Below, piece after piece: positions 36,761 to 49,264 of a stretch of 64,000 nt of DNA. Below the pieces are notes generated by a model, which ran no database searches, was not told where the DNA came from, and worked only from the letters and a program-made list of their open reading frames with translations. Source of the DNA: Macrobrachium rosenbergii (taxonomy: Eukaryota > Arthropoda > Malacostraca > Decapoda > Palaemonidae); assembly GCF_040412425.1 (NCBI RefSeq), contig NC_089742.1, positions 75,456,125 to 75,520,124 on the forward strand, given 5' to 3'. The position numbers and the translations under genes were made by a program. Numbering within the stretch: the first letter of the stretch is position 1; each line of letters opens with the position of its first letter.

Positions 36761-37323
36761 TATTCATTTTCTCTCTTCGTAACACAGGCATCCCCCGGAC
36801 AGCGCTTCATCCTTCCAGTCTGGCAAAATCGTCAACAACGAGATGAGGAGCAGGACAATGCTCTCGCAATGACGGGCTGCCCTAGAGCAAGAGCCCGTGC
36901 CAGCACAAGACTGGCTTTTCTGTGATGGTAATGCTGATGATGAAGATAATGCACTTGAAAAATAATGGCTGTGATGTGATAGTGAAATTAAAAGAGAACG
37001 GCAGCGATTTTTTTTTACTGTTCAAGTACACTAATGACAATGATAGTCATTGAAATAACATTTCAAAACTGGAGACCTCGTTACTGCCACGACAGTTCTA
37101 GGAAAGTTCTTAATGCAGTCTGGTGCTTCGTTGGGTTTCTTTTTTATTCTTTTTTTCCTCTCTTATCTAGACTTACCGGGAAATAAGACATGAAATGCAG
37201 ACGCGCAACGATAAAGAATGTTTAAGGACAGCATTCCATAATTGCATCGATACACACAAATATTAGTATTGCTTCCAAAAAAAATATTGGGGATCGAGAA
37301 ATTAAGACGTCGTTGCGTGGTTT
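36761..37323. other. Unique stretch
   Basis: No gene or repeat family seen. Confidence 0.5.
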
Positions 37324-37354
<31 letters not shown>

Positions 37355-37554
37355 CACATGTTTGTGTGTTTCAACTAGACGCCTTTTTCCCTTCAGAAGG
37401 GTAACTCTAAGACAGGTTAGCAGCCCCTTGCTTGTGTTTCGCAGTTTTTGTGTGTTCGTCCTTTTTTGCTTACAGATCAATAAGCAATCTGCATGTAGGA
37501 TATATCTATCTATCTATCTCTATCTATCTATCTATATATATATCTATCTATCTA

Positions 37555-37627
<73 letters not shown>
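37324..37627. repeat. (CA)n, (TATC)n and (TA)n microsatellites
   Basis: (CA)n/(TA)n at about 37324-37356, and (TATC)n then (TA)n at 37501-37627. The long plus frames are artefacts. Confidence 0.9.
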
Positions 37628-37629
<2 letters not shown>

Positions 37630-38200
37630 TATAGTTATTATAACTCTTGTTATTTTCACAGCGAAGACCAAATTGTGGGGGGGGCTGCGACCGCGATGAT
37701 ATTCCTGGAAAATCTAATGTTTTTCTGTGAACTGCCACCTGTTGGTTAATCGCCTGTTGTGGGTGGCATCCAGTGTTTAAAATTGGCATGAGGCTGGCAG
37801 CTTCTTCTCAAAAGAATTGCTGCAAGCTGAAAGACCGACATAATCTGGAGTTTGTCTGAACGTGTATTTGTGTGTGTGTGTGTGTGTGTATGCACGAGCG
37901 TCTTCAGCTTCTTTTCTAGGATAAGGGGTTTCTTATAGTAATCGGCACAGATTTGCATATCGGTTTTTATTTTGACCTTGGTCAGGCTAGCCTGCGGGTA
38001 AAACAACAGCGATAATAATAACAGCGACAAATATGATGAAGAACGATCAAGTGGTTCAAGAGGACTAGTGTCCTTGTCGTCTAACAACGAAGACAGCAGC
38101 CTTCGTAGAGCCTAAGGATTTGAAGTGCGGATTTAACAATATGCTAAGATTCCTGCACAAGAACATGACGTTGTTGAATCATCAGTGAGGACAACAATAA
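37628..38200. other. Unique stretch with (TG)n
   Basis: A (TG)n tract at about 37868-37890. No gene is seen. Confidence 0.5.
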
Positions 38201-38599
38201 ACAAGTAAAAAATGCTCCGAAGTTTCTTCGGCGCAATCGAGTTTTCTGTGCAGACGCTACAGCGTATAATCAAGGCCACCGAAAATAGATCTATATTTCG
38301 GTGGTCTCAGTATAATGCTGTATGAGCCGCGGCCCATGAAACTTTAATTACATTCCGGTGGTGGCCTGGCTTATATCGTTGCCAGAAGCACGATTATAGC
38401 TAATTTTAACCTTAAATAAAATAAAAACTACTGACGCTAGAGGGCTGCGATTTGGTATGTTTGATGATTGGGGGTGGATGATTAACATACCAACTTGCAG
38501 CCTTCTAGCCTCAGTATGTTTTAAGATCTGAGGGCGGACAGAAAAAAGTGCGGACATACAGACAAAGCCGGCACAATAGTTTCTTTTACAGAAAACTAA
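38201..38599 (-). mobile_element. Family A element, copy 5, with extra small palindrome
   Basis: Both ends present (ACAAGTAAAAAATGC at the left, CAGAAAACTAAAA at the right). At 38276-38304 it carries a 29-bp palindrome CCACCGAAAATAGATC/TATATTTCGGTGG that other copies here lack, bounded by TATAAT on both sides (38265-38270 and 38311-38316). It is either an insertion or an ancestral hairpin lost elsewhere. Confidence 0.87.
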
Positions 38600-39246
38600 A
38601 ATATCTCTGTCAAGGAAACAAGTCTGTTACCCTTGATCAAATTGCCACAGATACTTTTAGGAAAAAAAAGTAATTATTTCTTTGGTTCCAGCTTTCATGT
38701 TTTATCTTATTTTTTCCATCACCCATCTCTTTCACTATATCTGCTCCACTGACTTTAGCCTTTCTTGTGTCTTCAGTTCATCTTTTCAGCATTGTTTTTA
38801 ATCAGTTGAGGCATGATTTCATCTCCTAGCTCTATCATTCGCCATCGTTTTCATTTTGGAATACCTTACCAAACGACTGATTTTTTTTTTTTTCATAATT
38901 TTCAAAGTTCATTTACATGTTACATCCACATTTACATTCTGAATCAAGACCCTTTTATTTTGAACCTCTCTTTTGAGGCACTTTTATCTCCCTCGCACCT
39001 CACCTTGCATTCTATCTCTGACTCGATCTCACGCACCTAAAATGCTGAGTCAATATTTCGGGTTTATGCACTAAATCTAGTTGAGCTCCATAAAACTGAG
39101 CAACTGGCACTAATCAGACTTACAGACTTAGCATAATTAACAGATCTGGAAATCACTAGCCCAGGACCCTTAATCCCTCTCCCAACCCGGATAGGCGCAT
39201 ACACACATCCGGGTGTCTTATGGGCGGCTTAAGAAATTTCAAAAGG

Positions 39247-39293
<47 letters not shown>

Positions 39294-40438
39294 ACGGATA
39301 TACCAATAGGAAGGATAACACAGGGATTTCCTCTCTTTATTAGTCTGAGGTTCACACTTGGCGATCACTGGGTAATAAGTGTCATCACCATCATCATCAT
39401 AAACAACTTCGTTAATTTGGTTTGTGCACCGCCTCCGTTATCGCCTCGCCCTGCCATCATCCTCACCAAGGGCATCCCCGGCAGATGCAGTAGCATCACT
39501 ATCATTTGACAATGCCTGTATCAGGCATATACAACTATCACCCGGAGAGTGAGTAGCGCCACCGTCCTCCCTATCAGTGGCAACCGCATCGCGGAGTTTC
39601 CAGGCGGGTTTTTGTCTGCGCGAGGCGACTGTCAGTTTTTCTAGGAGGGGGAGGTGGGAGGTGGGAGGTGGGAGGGGGAGGAGAGTTAGCAGTGTAATAA
39701 GGAGACTGATTACAGCGGCATAGTGAGCCTTTATGGCAAATGGAGGCGGAGAATGCGAGGGAGATGGATGACAAGGGTGAGGAATTAGGTGCGGGAAGCG
39801 AAAAGGCTCACGATGGGAAGAAGATAGTGGATGAAAAGTAACGCTTTCGGGAAGAATAGTTCACAGATAACGGAGAGGATTGCCACAACAAGTACTAAAA
39901 GGAGCAGAAAATATAATTACAAAGAGAGATATTTGTCTGAGAAAATAAGCCAACCCTGAAATAGGAAATGATGACAAAAATAACAATTTTCTTTGTGAAT
40001 GTTAAGTATTTGATGGTCACTGCAGGCAGCCAAGGGTCATTTTCGTCTGGAGACTTGTTAGCAGCTTCAGATTCCTTCCGATACGTGCAAGTGGAAGCAT
40101 ATTCAGCATGAAGCTGGTCGAATTCTCAGTCTCTCTGTCAGTTGCTTTTTCTTGCTCACTGAGTCATGGAAGTTCCAACGTGATTCATCGTGATGTTACG
40201 TTTGGCGCTTGATAAAAAAAAAAAAAAAAGTTATAAGAAACATTAAAAACAAATATTCATTTTTACTTCCGCAACCGCGATGTGTCCATCAACTTTGAAA
40301 ATGTCTTCACGAACGGAAATTAAAAAAGGAAAACCCGTGAGAGGAAACGGCAAAATATTTCCCTGCATTTTGTTACCGTCGTTTCTATGTGACTGGGAGT
40401 CGAAAAATCTGCTCCATTCTACTCTACCCCTTAGGTGC
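38600..40438. other. Unique stretch with (AG)n and G-rich minisatellite
   Basis: (AG)n 39250-39290, a short GGGAGGTGGGAGG run at about 39650-39678, and an A-run near 40216. No gene is supported. Confidence 0.5.
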
Positions 40439-40745
40439 GGGGTAGTACCGTCAGTGCACGTCAGGCGGGGGACTGTAGACATTACTTAAGGTTCTTAGCA
40501 GCGTCCCTTCGGCCCCTAGCTGCAACTCCTTTTATTCCTTTTACTGTAGCTCCGTTCTTATTGTTTCTTCCATCTTACTTTCCACCTTCTCCTAACAATT
40601 GTTTCATAGTGGAACTGCGAGGTTTCCTCCTGTTACGACTTTCAAACTTTTTCCCCTCTCAGTTTTCCCTTACTGCACTGAATGGAATCATAGGTCCCAG
40701 TGCTTGGCGTTTGGCCTAAATTTTATATTCTATTCCATTTATTCC
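40439..40745 (+). repeat. Interspersed repeat family C, copy 2
   Basis: Contains GGTAGTACCGTCAGTGCACG, TTCGGCCCCTAGCTGCAACT, TCCTAACAATTGTTTCATAG and CCAGTGCTTGGCG blocks in the family order, ending in TTTATATTCTATTCCATTTA. Confidence 0.87.
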
Positions 40746-41034
40746 TACTATATACCTCTAATGGAATTTTTAACTGCGAATTTACTTATGCAGGAGATTG
40801 AATAAATGAATGGTAATGCGTCGCCGCTCGTCTCCTCCTTCTTCTACAGGTACTAATTCATTCGGCAGCTGTTATACTGGGCTGGGAGAGAAGCCTGCCT
40901 TTTCTTAGATGGCTGCGTAACACCGGCCAAGACACCTCATCCCCATCTAATTCACAGTAGACCGACGTTTTCGAAACTGTTCGATTGATGATCATTTCTC
41001 TCTCATCCGCTATAATGATGAAATTTTCTCTCTT
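40746..41034. other. Spacer
   Basis: Short unique DNA between repeat copies. Confidence 0.5.
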
Positions 41035-41374
41035 TTAGTTTTCTGTAAAAGAAAGCTATTGAGATGGCTGTTTGTCTGTCCGTCCGCACTTTTTCTGTCC
41101 GCCGTCAGATCATAAAAACTACTGAGGCTAGAGGGCTGCAAATTGGTATGTTGATCATCCACCCTCCAATCATCAAACGCACCAAATTGCAACCCTCTGG
41201 CCTCAGTAGGTTTTATTTTATTTAAGGTTAAAGTTGTTCGTGATCGTGCGCCTGACACCGCTGTAGGTGTCAACAACACAGGCCACCACTGGCCCGTGGT
41301 TGCAAGTTTCATGGGCCGCGGCTGAGAGTCTCATGGGCCGTGGCTGAGAGTGTCATAGGCGCATTTTTTAATTG
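41035..41374 (+). mobile_element. Family A element, copy 6
   Basis: 5' end TTAGTTTTCTGTAAAAG and central hairpin are intact (TACTGAGGCTAGAGGGCTGC and CCTCTGGCCTCAGTAGG). The 3' part is shortened: it jumps to GGCGCATTTTTTAATTG and misses the ACAGAAAACTCG box and most of the terminal hairpin. Confidence 0.86.
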
Positions 41375-42519
41375 TTTTCAGTTTCCCTTACTTTCTATAA
41401 CCCTCCCAATTCCATGAGACGAGCCTTTCCATTCAATGTTAAGAAGATTCACTCTTTTTGTTGTTGTTACCTTACCTTTCTCTTTGCCTTTTAGTCTGTG
41501 GCGGATAGAGCATGTTTTGACGTTCTTTAAGAAAGTAGGCTTCAGTATATTTGGTTAGATGAAATGTGAATGACCTCTGGTTCTGACGAGATTTTGGTCT
41601 AGGAGCTCATCAAAGGATATATGTATATCTTTGTCATGTAAGGAAAAGATGATATATTACCACAGGATTCGATGCACGTTATATTTTCAAAGGTCTGATT
41701 CATTTTCAATGCTCAGAGAAGATTCCTAAAAGCGGCAGCCATCAATGCATCAGGAAGCTGACGGAAGAGAGGCAGGTGGAAAAAGAGCAACAAGAAAAAT
41801 TGAAATGTTTCAGAAATGAGAGAAGGAATTATATGTTCAGTTCTTACACTGAGGAACTTTTACTAGAATGGATATTTTATTCCCAGAAGATCATTTTGTT
41901 CTCCTTTATATAGATTCCTTTTCTTCAAGAATCCACCTGCAGCAATTGCACCCGGACGGTACTAGTTACTGTCAGAACGTGGCAATCTGTTTTGTGTATC
42001 TTTCGATTCAGTGACGCAACACCATTCACTGACCCATGGCGTAACAGATATTTGTGGGCTGGTTCAAAGTCAATCCCGAACAGGAATGCGCATGTGCTGG
42101 TGTACGTTTATGCATACTGCTTTGGCGAATCTTTCTGTAAAACAATCTGGTACGTAACTGCATCAAATATGTATTTTTTTTTAATTTAGGGGTCCAGCCA
42201 GTCGTCTGCATCACGAATTCGACTCTGTTCTTCAGTTTGACGTTTCGGGAATTCGGTTTGTTGTTTTCTTAAATTGGAAAATAGAGAATATGCAAGAACA
42301 AGTAAACTATGAAGATGGGGATAAAATAAGACCCTTTTCTGGAGTGTAAATCTTGGTACAATGTTGCAAATGCACCTGAATTTCTTAAGCTTTACGAGGA
42401 CTGCTTCCTCTTTGTCATAGGGAGGGAAGGATACTTAAGAGTATACTGTAGGCTCACATGTTACGTAGCGAATCCGTTACCCTGCTAGTAATCGACAATA
42501 ACTTTTCGGTGCGTTTACA
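41375..42519. other. Unique stretch
   Basis: No gene or repeat family recognised. Confidence 0.5.
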
Positions 42520-42832
42520 ACAAGTAAAAAATGCGCCGGAGTTTCTTCGGCTCAATATAGTTTTCTGTACAGCGTATAATTCTGTATGAGCCGCGGCCCA
42601 TGAAACTTTCAGCCAGACATACGATCATGGCTAACTTTAAACTTAAATAAAATAAAAACTGCTGAGGCTAGAGGGCTGCGATTTGGTATGTTTGATGATT
42701 GGGAGGTGGATGGTCAACATACAAATTTTCATCCCTCTAGCCTCTGTAGTTTTTAAGATCTGAGGGCGGAGAGAAAAAGTGCAGACGGACAGATAAAGCC
42801 ATCTCAGTAGATTTCTTTTACCGAAAACTAAA
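42520..42832 (-). mobile_element. Family A element, copy 7
   Basis: Both ends present, with terminal hairpin GCGCCGGAGTTTCTTCGGC and GAAAACTAAAA end. Shorter than copy 1 between the TATAATTCTGTATGAGCCGC and ATAAAATAAAAACTGCTGAG boxes. Confidence 0.86.
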
Positions 42833-44341
42833 AACGTAATACTAATTAACTAGAAAATTAAGTAAAATAACATGAAAAATTACCTTTTCTTCTCAGACAG
42901 ATAATTTCATATCATTGACATAAAAACAATTCAGAACTTTGCTCTTAACTATTAATTTTTGCCATATAATTTTTCAAGATGAGTATGTATATGGATAGAC
43001 GACTTTGACAATGTACTCTCATAAAGATTTATATGAAAGTGTGTTCTTCAAGATAGTAACAGACAGACAGTGGCCAATTTTTCGAGAATTTAACAAAAAG
43101 AAGAAAATCTGATTTAAGATTACAGCTGTGAATGGCAAGTGTATATTTCTTAATATAATTTGCGGATCACATTTGCTGTTAAATGCCAATTTACATGCAA
43201 AGTCGCTAACTTGCACCGTACTACCATCACATTTTGCATACACATTGCAACCGTTTAACACCACCTTTGTATTCAAACTACGATCTTTCATTAAAGATTT
43301 TATTCCAGTACTACTTTAGCCAATCAAATATGCATTGCGACTACGCACAGTTCCGCACTCACATACGCATTTCGCTTACGCCCGCACTACTCATGGCACC
43401 CGCGAGAAAGAGTTTGGGGGTGCAGGCGGCTAGAACAGAAATGGGCGTGGTCACACTCACTAGTTGATCAGGTGTCTGAGTGAAACTGCCTTCAAGAACA
43501 GGGAAAATGTGTTTTTAACACGAGAATGTCCAGTTAACTAAAAGAATCAGCACAAGATTAACGTTTGTTAACTGTCACAAAGCTGCTTACAACTTGACAT
43601 TCAGGTAGCAAGTGTGGATATATAATGTTCAAATCTATTCAAAATACAGCTAAGAATGGCCAAGGACCCCAGTTCCTCGCTCCTGAAACGAAGATGGCTT
43701 AAGGAATGCTTTATGAGGATAATGACGTATTTTGAGTTTGTGAAACCCAGATGAACTTTGACGTTTTGACGTCATTATGAGCCAAAAGGTCAAATAATAT
43801 TTTTTGTTACTTAAGTGTGGGTGGATGTGGATTACAGGGAAAGCCCCCAGAATTTTTGCGAGCAGGATTCTCAAGGCAGTGGCAGCTAATCCTAAAAAGG
43901 TTCTAATTTTTCAACCAAAATTCAAAGCTCATGCCTTGGGAGACTGACATTCTCATACGATGATATTTTCATGTGTTTCAGGTTTATTTGATTGCAAATC
44001 ATTACTGTAAGAGAAATTTCCACTTAATTTTAGTTTAAACTTTTCTAGAGATGAACAATTTGTCATAATCATTCATCCCAAATTTGGCTCAGACTGGATA
44101 AGAATCGGAAAAGAGACTTAGCATTCATCTGGAATCACCCCATCAAAGGGGTCTTATAATTCGAGAATTATAAGGCGTTGTCTTCTGGTCAGCAATTTTA
44201 ACTAAGAGTGGAAACAGAAGACCCGAATAGAATAGAGACCATTTTCAAAAGGTGCAATTATTTCCATGATCAACCGATCTCTTTTTGCAGGCAGACCCTC
44301 TGTCGAAGCGTGTAGAGTAGGCTCTGGTTCTGCTGCTTGCT
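42833..44341. other. Unique stretch with a possible exon
   Basis: The minus frame 43291-43019 begins MKDRSLNTKVVLNGCNVYAK and continues with evenly spaced Cys (CNVYAKC, FACKL, SKCDPQ), more protein-like than random. No splice structure or family was recognised. The rest is unique. Confidence 0.3.
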
Positions 44342-44349
44342 TTAGTAGA

Positions 44350-44417
<68 letters not shown>

Positions 44418-44705
44418 TTAAATACAACCTATTCATATGGAACTTGCCCACAGAGGCCATCGACATGAAATTCACGCTTCCAAAGAATATGGTGTTCATT
44501 GGGAAAAAGTAAGAGGAAGTAAAGGGAAATACAGAAAGAAGAGATCTTGCTTATTAAAAAAGAAAAAAGTAAATTATTACATAGATAAACAGATAAAAAT
44601 GTATTAAAATGGAAGAAGAATAGTGTTAGGGTAGTAATACATTGATTTTCGCTTGAACTTCTGAAGTTCCAACTGCGCGACATCCTCTGGTTTCACTGAG
44701 ATATG
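44342..44705 (-). mobile_element. Family E element, copy 2, with (TAA)n tail
   Basis: Minus-strand copy of 28715-29094: GTTGGAACTTCAGAAGTTCA, GTATTACTACCCTAACACTA, A/T-rich middle, ATATTCTTTGGAAGCGTGAA, CATATGAATAGGTTGTATTT, then (TAA)n (read as TTA at 44349-44416). The agreement of the two copies over the middle supports one element of at least 360 bp. Confidence 0.8.
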
Positions 44706-45580
44706 ATGGAAAGTTTGTGGTTGTTTTTCCTCATGGTAGAAATTTAGTTCCTGTACCTTTTAGCGTTATGCAGAAACATTTCTTTCCTTTGTTCTCTATT
44801 TTCAATCATGTTTTTAGTAACTAACTGTAATACCTGGGGCTGGGTCATCTCTGGAGACTCATTTGTTGTCTTACACCGGCTGTGGCCCTGAGTCAAAACC
44901 TCTGTAGCGCAGACCAAGCCTCTCGGGAGTGTTAGACCTGTTTATCTAGATCTTGGCGCAGACATTCTGTAGTTTTGGGTTTATGACCAGCGTTGTTTTG
45001 TCGTCCTTCAGTCTGCGATCAAACTCTTGTCATGATTCCGACTTATTCTTTTTCGGCTTCTAAGCTGTTTGCTATCTTTCGCATTTACCTTCCAAATATA
45101 AAGTTGAATTGCAATGTAATAATTCAGTGAATCTTTTTTTTTACATTTCCTTTGCATTGTTTCCTTGTACCTTTTCTGTTGAGTACCATTCCTCATTTAC
45201 AACTCATCACTCATCCCTGCTCACTCAACTGCAGTGCAATTTGTTTCCAGAATTTTACTGCTGTTCTGCATTCAGTCAGTATCAATCTTGCATTCTTATC
45301 TCGGTTTTCCGTTACTTTTTGTTGTGCTCCTTATTGCGTTTCCTGCCTCTTTTCTTTTTCCTTCTTTTCACTTTTCCTCTTTCGTCATATTCTCCTTCGT
45401 AGCCATTTTAGCTGGAATCTGGCTAGAGTAAATGTGGTTTAAGCTTCTCTTTCACTCAGTATAATTAGCCGGCAGCAAATAAAAGCGGGATGCATTTCGG
45501 ACATTTTAACCTGGTAAAATTGATCGTAGTTTACTTTCACTGCCACCTGCTCAATATAGATTTTCTAACCCCTGGATTTG
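44706..45580. other. Unique stretch, pyrimidine-rich
   Basis: Three overlapping Phe/Ser/Leu-rich plus frames at 45109-45442 reflect pyrimidine-rich sequence. No gene is called. Confidence 0.5.
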
Positions 45581-45923
45581 TTAGTTTTCTATAAAAGAAA
45601 ACTATTGAGATGGCTGTTTGTCTGTCCGTCCGCACTTTTCCTTTCCGCCCTCAGATCTTAAAAACTGCTGAGGCTAGAGGGCTGCAAATTAGTATGTTGA
45701 TCATTCACCCTCCAATAATCAAACATACCAAATTGCAGCCCTCTAGCCTCAGCAGTTTTATTTTATTTAGGGTTAAAGTTGTCCATAATCGTGCGTCTGG
45801 CGCCGCTATAGGTGCCAACAACACAGGCCACCACCGGGCCGTGGCTGAGAGTTTCATACAGCATTATACACTGTACAGAAAACTCGATTGTGCCGAAGAA
45901 ACTTTGGCAAATTTTTTACTTAT
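45581..45923 (+). mobile_element. Family A element, copy 8
   Basis: 5' TTAGTTTTCTATAAAAG, central hairpin (TGAGGCTAGAGGGCTGCAAA and CAGCCCTCTAGCCTCAGCAG), TACAGAAAACTCGATTGTGC and the eroded terminal hairpin GCCGAAGAAACTTTGGCA plus T-run. Confidence 0.88.
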
Positions 45924-45949
45924 TTGAGTTAGTGCTGGACTAGATTGAC

Positions 45950-46249
45950 CATCAAGTTCCAGATTCCTTTGCAGAAGTTATCTTTTGATGTTTACTGAAG
46001 CATCGACAACGACCGAAGAAGTAGCACTCGGGAAGAGAGCCAGGAAAGGACTGAGGGAAACCACAACAGTGACGTCAGTTAAAGCGACCGCCGACGAGCA
46101 CCAGCAAACAAAAGCAACAAAGCGAAACGCAATCAGCAGCAGTAACGACTAAGAACAGTCGTCGTCGCTCAGCACAGCTGAAGCCCACCTCGTGACAACA
46201 CGCACCACCGGTGGCAAAACCCTTACCAGGAGACGAAAGTACAACGTAA
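45950..46249 (+). other. Candidate non-coding first exon with splice donor
   Basis: About 45990-46245 is CAG/CGA/ACC-rich and more G/C-rich than its surroundings, and ends ACAAC followed by GTAAGTGAAA, a consensus splice donor. The composition recalls crustacean 5' untranslated exons. No promoter element or downstream exon is confirmed. Speculative. Confidence 0.2.
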
Positions 46250-46905
<656 letters not shown>

Positions 46906-46959
46906 GAGCAGGAATAGACTTCTACCTTTCTTCCTGGCCAGGTAATTATCGTTACCTCG

Positions 46960-47110
46960 TTCGGATACCCCGGTCCCGAGATAGAGACTCGGCCGGGCAT
47001 CAGAATAACATTTCTTTCTTAATCTGGTTCTAGGCTTAGCAGTGACACACGTTTCCAAAATATGAAGAAATCGAGAAGTTAGATGGCATTTTGGCTAATA
47101 AAAGTTACAT
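46960..47110 (+). repeat. SINE-tail copy related to 30670-30812 and 8580-8707
   Basis: TCTGGTTCTAGGCTTAGCAG, CGTTTCCAAAATATGAAGAA and ATCGAGAAGTTAGATGGCAT match the arm of the inverted repeat at 30670-30812 through its outer extension. Upstream GGTCCCGAGATAGAGACTCG may be a decayed head. Confidence 0.65.
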
Positions 47111-47144
47111 ATGTATTATGTATCTGGTAAAAAGTGACCACTAG

Positions 47145-47147
<3 letters not shown>

Positions 47148-47213
<66 letters not shown>

Positions 47214-47220
47214 ATCTATA

Positions 47221-47259
<39 letters not shown>

Positions 47260-47266
47260 ATCTATA

Positions 47267-47338
<72 letters not shown>
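47148..47338. repeat. (TA)n with (TATC) interruptions
   Basis: AT tracts broken twice by the same ATCTATCTATATCTATAT block at about 47210 and 47257, implying an internal duplication. Confidence 0.95.
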
Positions 47339-47343
<5 letters not shown>

Positions 47344-47689
47344 TCGTATGGGGTTCCAGAGGAGAAATAGCACATTTATTACTGTCACATTAACACTTGC
47401 ATGGATGAATAGTGGGTGAATACCCTGACTGGAAAACTCCCGCAACGTCAGCTACTCCATACGACTACAGATAAGGCTTTCCAGCAGCGCATTAACTCCC
47501 AGTAAATGTACTGTACTATTTGCACTCTCGCACCCCTTGGATATGAAGGCACTTGTTTCCAACATCAACCGGGGGAATTTCAGAGTTTCAGGGGGGAATT
47601 GTGACTACAGATTGCCAGGCTCAAACTGGCTCTAGGACCACAGAAAACGCAGTGTGCATCGGTCTGCACTACAGAGAGGTCACCCTGGG
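47339..47689. other. Unique stretch
   Basis: No gene or family recognised. Confidence 0.45.
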
Positions 47690-47852
47690 CTTTCCCCCCG
47701 CTAGCTTGTATGTTTATGTTACTTTTTTGTTGTGTATTATTTGAAATGCACTTTTTGAGGTAGACAATTTTGGGAAGGGGGTTGGGGGTGGTAATGACAT
47801 TCTGACATATGGTGAAAGGGTGCATGGGCCAAAAAAGGGTCGAGAACCACTG
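47690..47852. mobile_element. One end of a hAT-like transposon
   Basis: The right end GGGTCGAGAACCACTG (to 47852), read inward on the other strand, is CAGTGGTTCTCGACCC, a classic hAT terminus, followed inward by a G-rich stretch and TTGAGGTAGACAATTTTGGG. No matching left terminus was found, so the element is truncated or its other end has decayed. Confidence 0.6.
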
Positions 47853-47884
47853 ATCTGTTCAGTACTTTCTTGGTGTTCCTCTCC

Positions 47885-48954
47885 TGCTTTCGAAAACACT
47901 TAACAATGATGTTCTTTTAACCAATCCACCATCGTCCATTCTTTTCACGTGACCATCGGTCTCAAAATACAATAACCACCTTTCCACCTATGACAACATT
48001 TTTTACCATTTCTCATTTATATACTAACATTTTTTCCTTTTCAAATTTTTTATGCGGCATATACCATGCAAAGAATTCTTATTGACTGCTTCATCCTTTT
48101 TCATTCATTTACATTTAACATTTACACTTCAGTTCTTTAAAGGGGGGTTGGTTCAACAATTCTTATATACAATTCCACGTTGACTTCCATATACAACTAC
48201 AGTTTCTTCCCAATCTTTAGCACAAACACACATACACACACACACACCACTTCTACCTTTCTTCCTTCAACTATCCTACGACTCACCTCCTATTATCATT
48301 CACTATAAATACACAATCACAAACACCTATTCAAATTAACTGCTTCAGTTCTTCCACTGTTCCTATGAATATTCACCGTTCCTGTTCCTGGTTTCATTTA
48401 GCTTTATGACCTGACTTTTACTTACATTTACTCTCAAATTTTTCCTCTTGTAAACAACTTCAAACTCTTTCAGTAGACTCTACATTTTCTTTATACACTC
48501 ATCTGGAAGTACTGTAACGCTTGCAAACATTACCCATTGCACACTCCATTCATGACATTTTTATTATTAAATTATTTTGATATCTATTTCCTTGTTCTGG
48601 CTTCTCGCAAGCCCCCATCCACGGCGATAATAAGCAGCCATGGAGATACTGTATAGCGCAACCTCATCTGAGACCTGCTTTTACACCAGACTGGTTGCTC
48701 GCTAGCCTGCTACATTTTGTAACACATTTTGCCCGCTTCCATCATGAAAACTTTTAACAGAGCTCAAAAGCTCACCTTCTTTACTATGCATCCTCAGCCT
48801 CCTCTTCATTGACTCTCTCATTCAATGCTAGCACTTCTAACATAACTGTTCCATAACAAACAGTTGATCCATACGCTCTCTTCCTTCCCTAAACACACAC
48901 TGTTCTTTCCTGTCAATTCTTCAATTGCCTGTTTTCCCTCTCGATTGAAACCCC
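47885..48954 (-). pseudogene. Non-LTR retrotransposon reverse transcriptase pseudogene, 3' part
   Basis: Minus-strand blocks appear in the correct RT order: EQCVFREGRERMDQLFVM (about 48908-48850, the GFRxGRGCxDQIF block), VKSFHDGSG and SPWLLIIAVDGGLREA (about 48660-48600), then MFASVTVL-PDE where FADDTVLLAD is expected, EFEVVYKRKNLRVNVSKSQV (about 48455-48396), a decayed YLGVCV block, VVYGSQRG, and near the end DGHVKRMDDGGLVKR (about 47960-47916). Both active-site Asp of FADD are changed, and there are several stops and frame changes. The family is an unassigned APE-type-looking LINE; no endonuclease is visible. Confidence 0.82.
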
Positions 48955-49264
48955 GTAGGGGTAGTACCGTCAGTGCACCTCATGCGGTGAACTGTAGGCA
49001 TTACTTAAGGTTCTTTGCAGCCTGCCTTCGGCCCCTAGCTGCAACCCCTTTCGTTCTTTTTACTATAACTCCTTTTATATTCTCTTTCTTCCATCTTACT
49101 TTCCACCCTCTCCTAACAATTGATTCATAGTGCAACTGCGAGGTTTTCCTCCTGTTACACCGTTCAAACCTTTTACTGTCAATTTGCGTTTCAGCACTGA
49201 ATGACCTCATATGTCCCAGTGCTTGGCCTTTGGCCTAAATTCTATATTCAATTCAATTTAATTC
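48955..49264 (+). repeat. Interspersed repeat family C, copy 3, nested in the LINE
   Basis: Full-length copy from GTAGGGGTAGTACCGTCAG to CTATATTCAATTCAATTTAA. The flanks CTCTCGATTGAAA (48938-48950) and CCCTCGATTAAA (49267-49278) look like a slightly diverged 12-13 bp target-site duplication, which supports mobility of family C by retroposition and shows it landed in the LINE after the LINE inserted. Confidence 0.85.
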
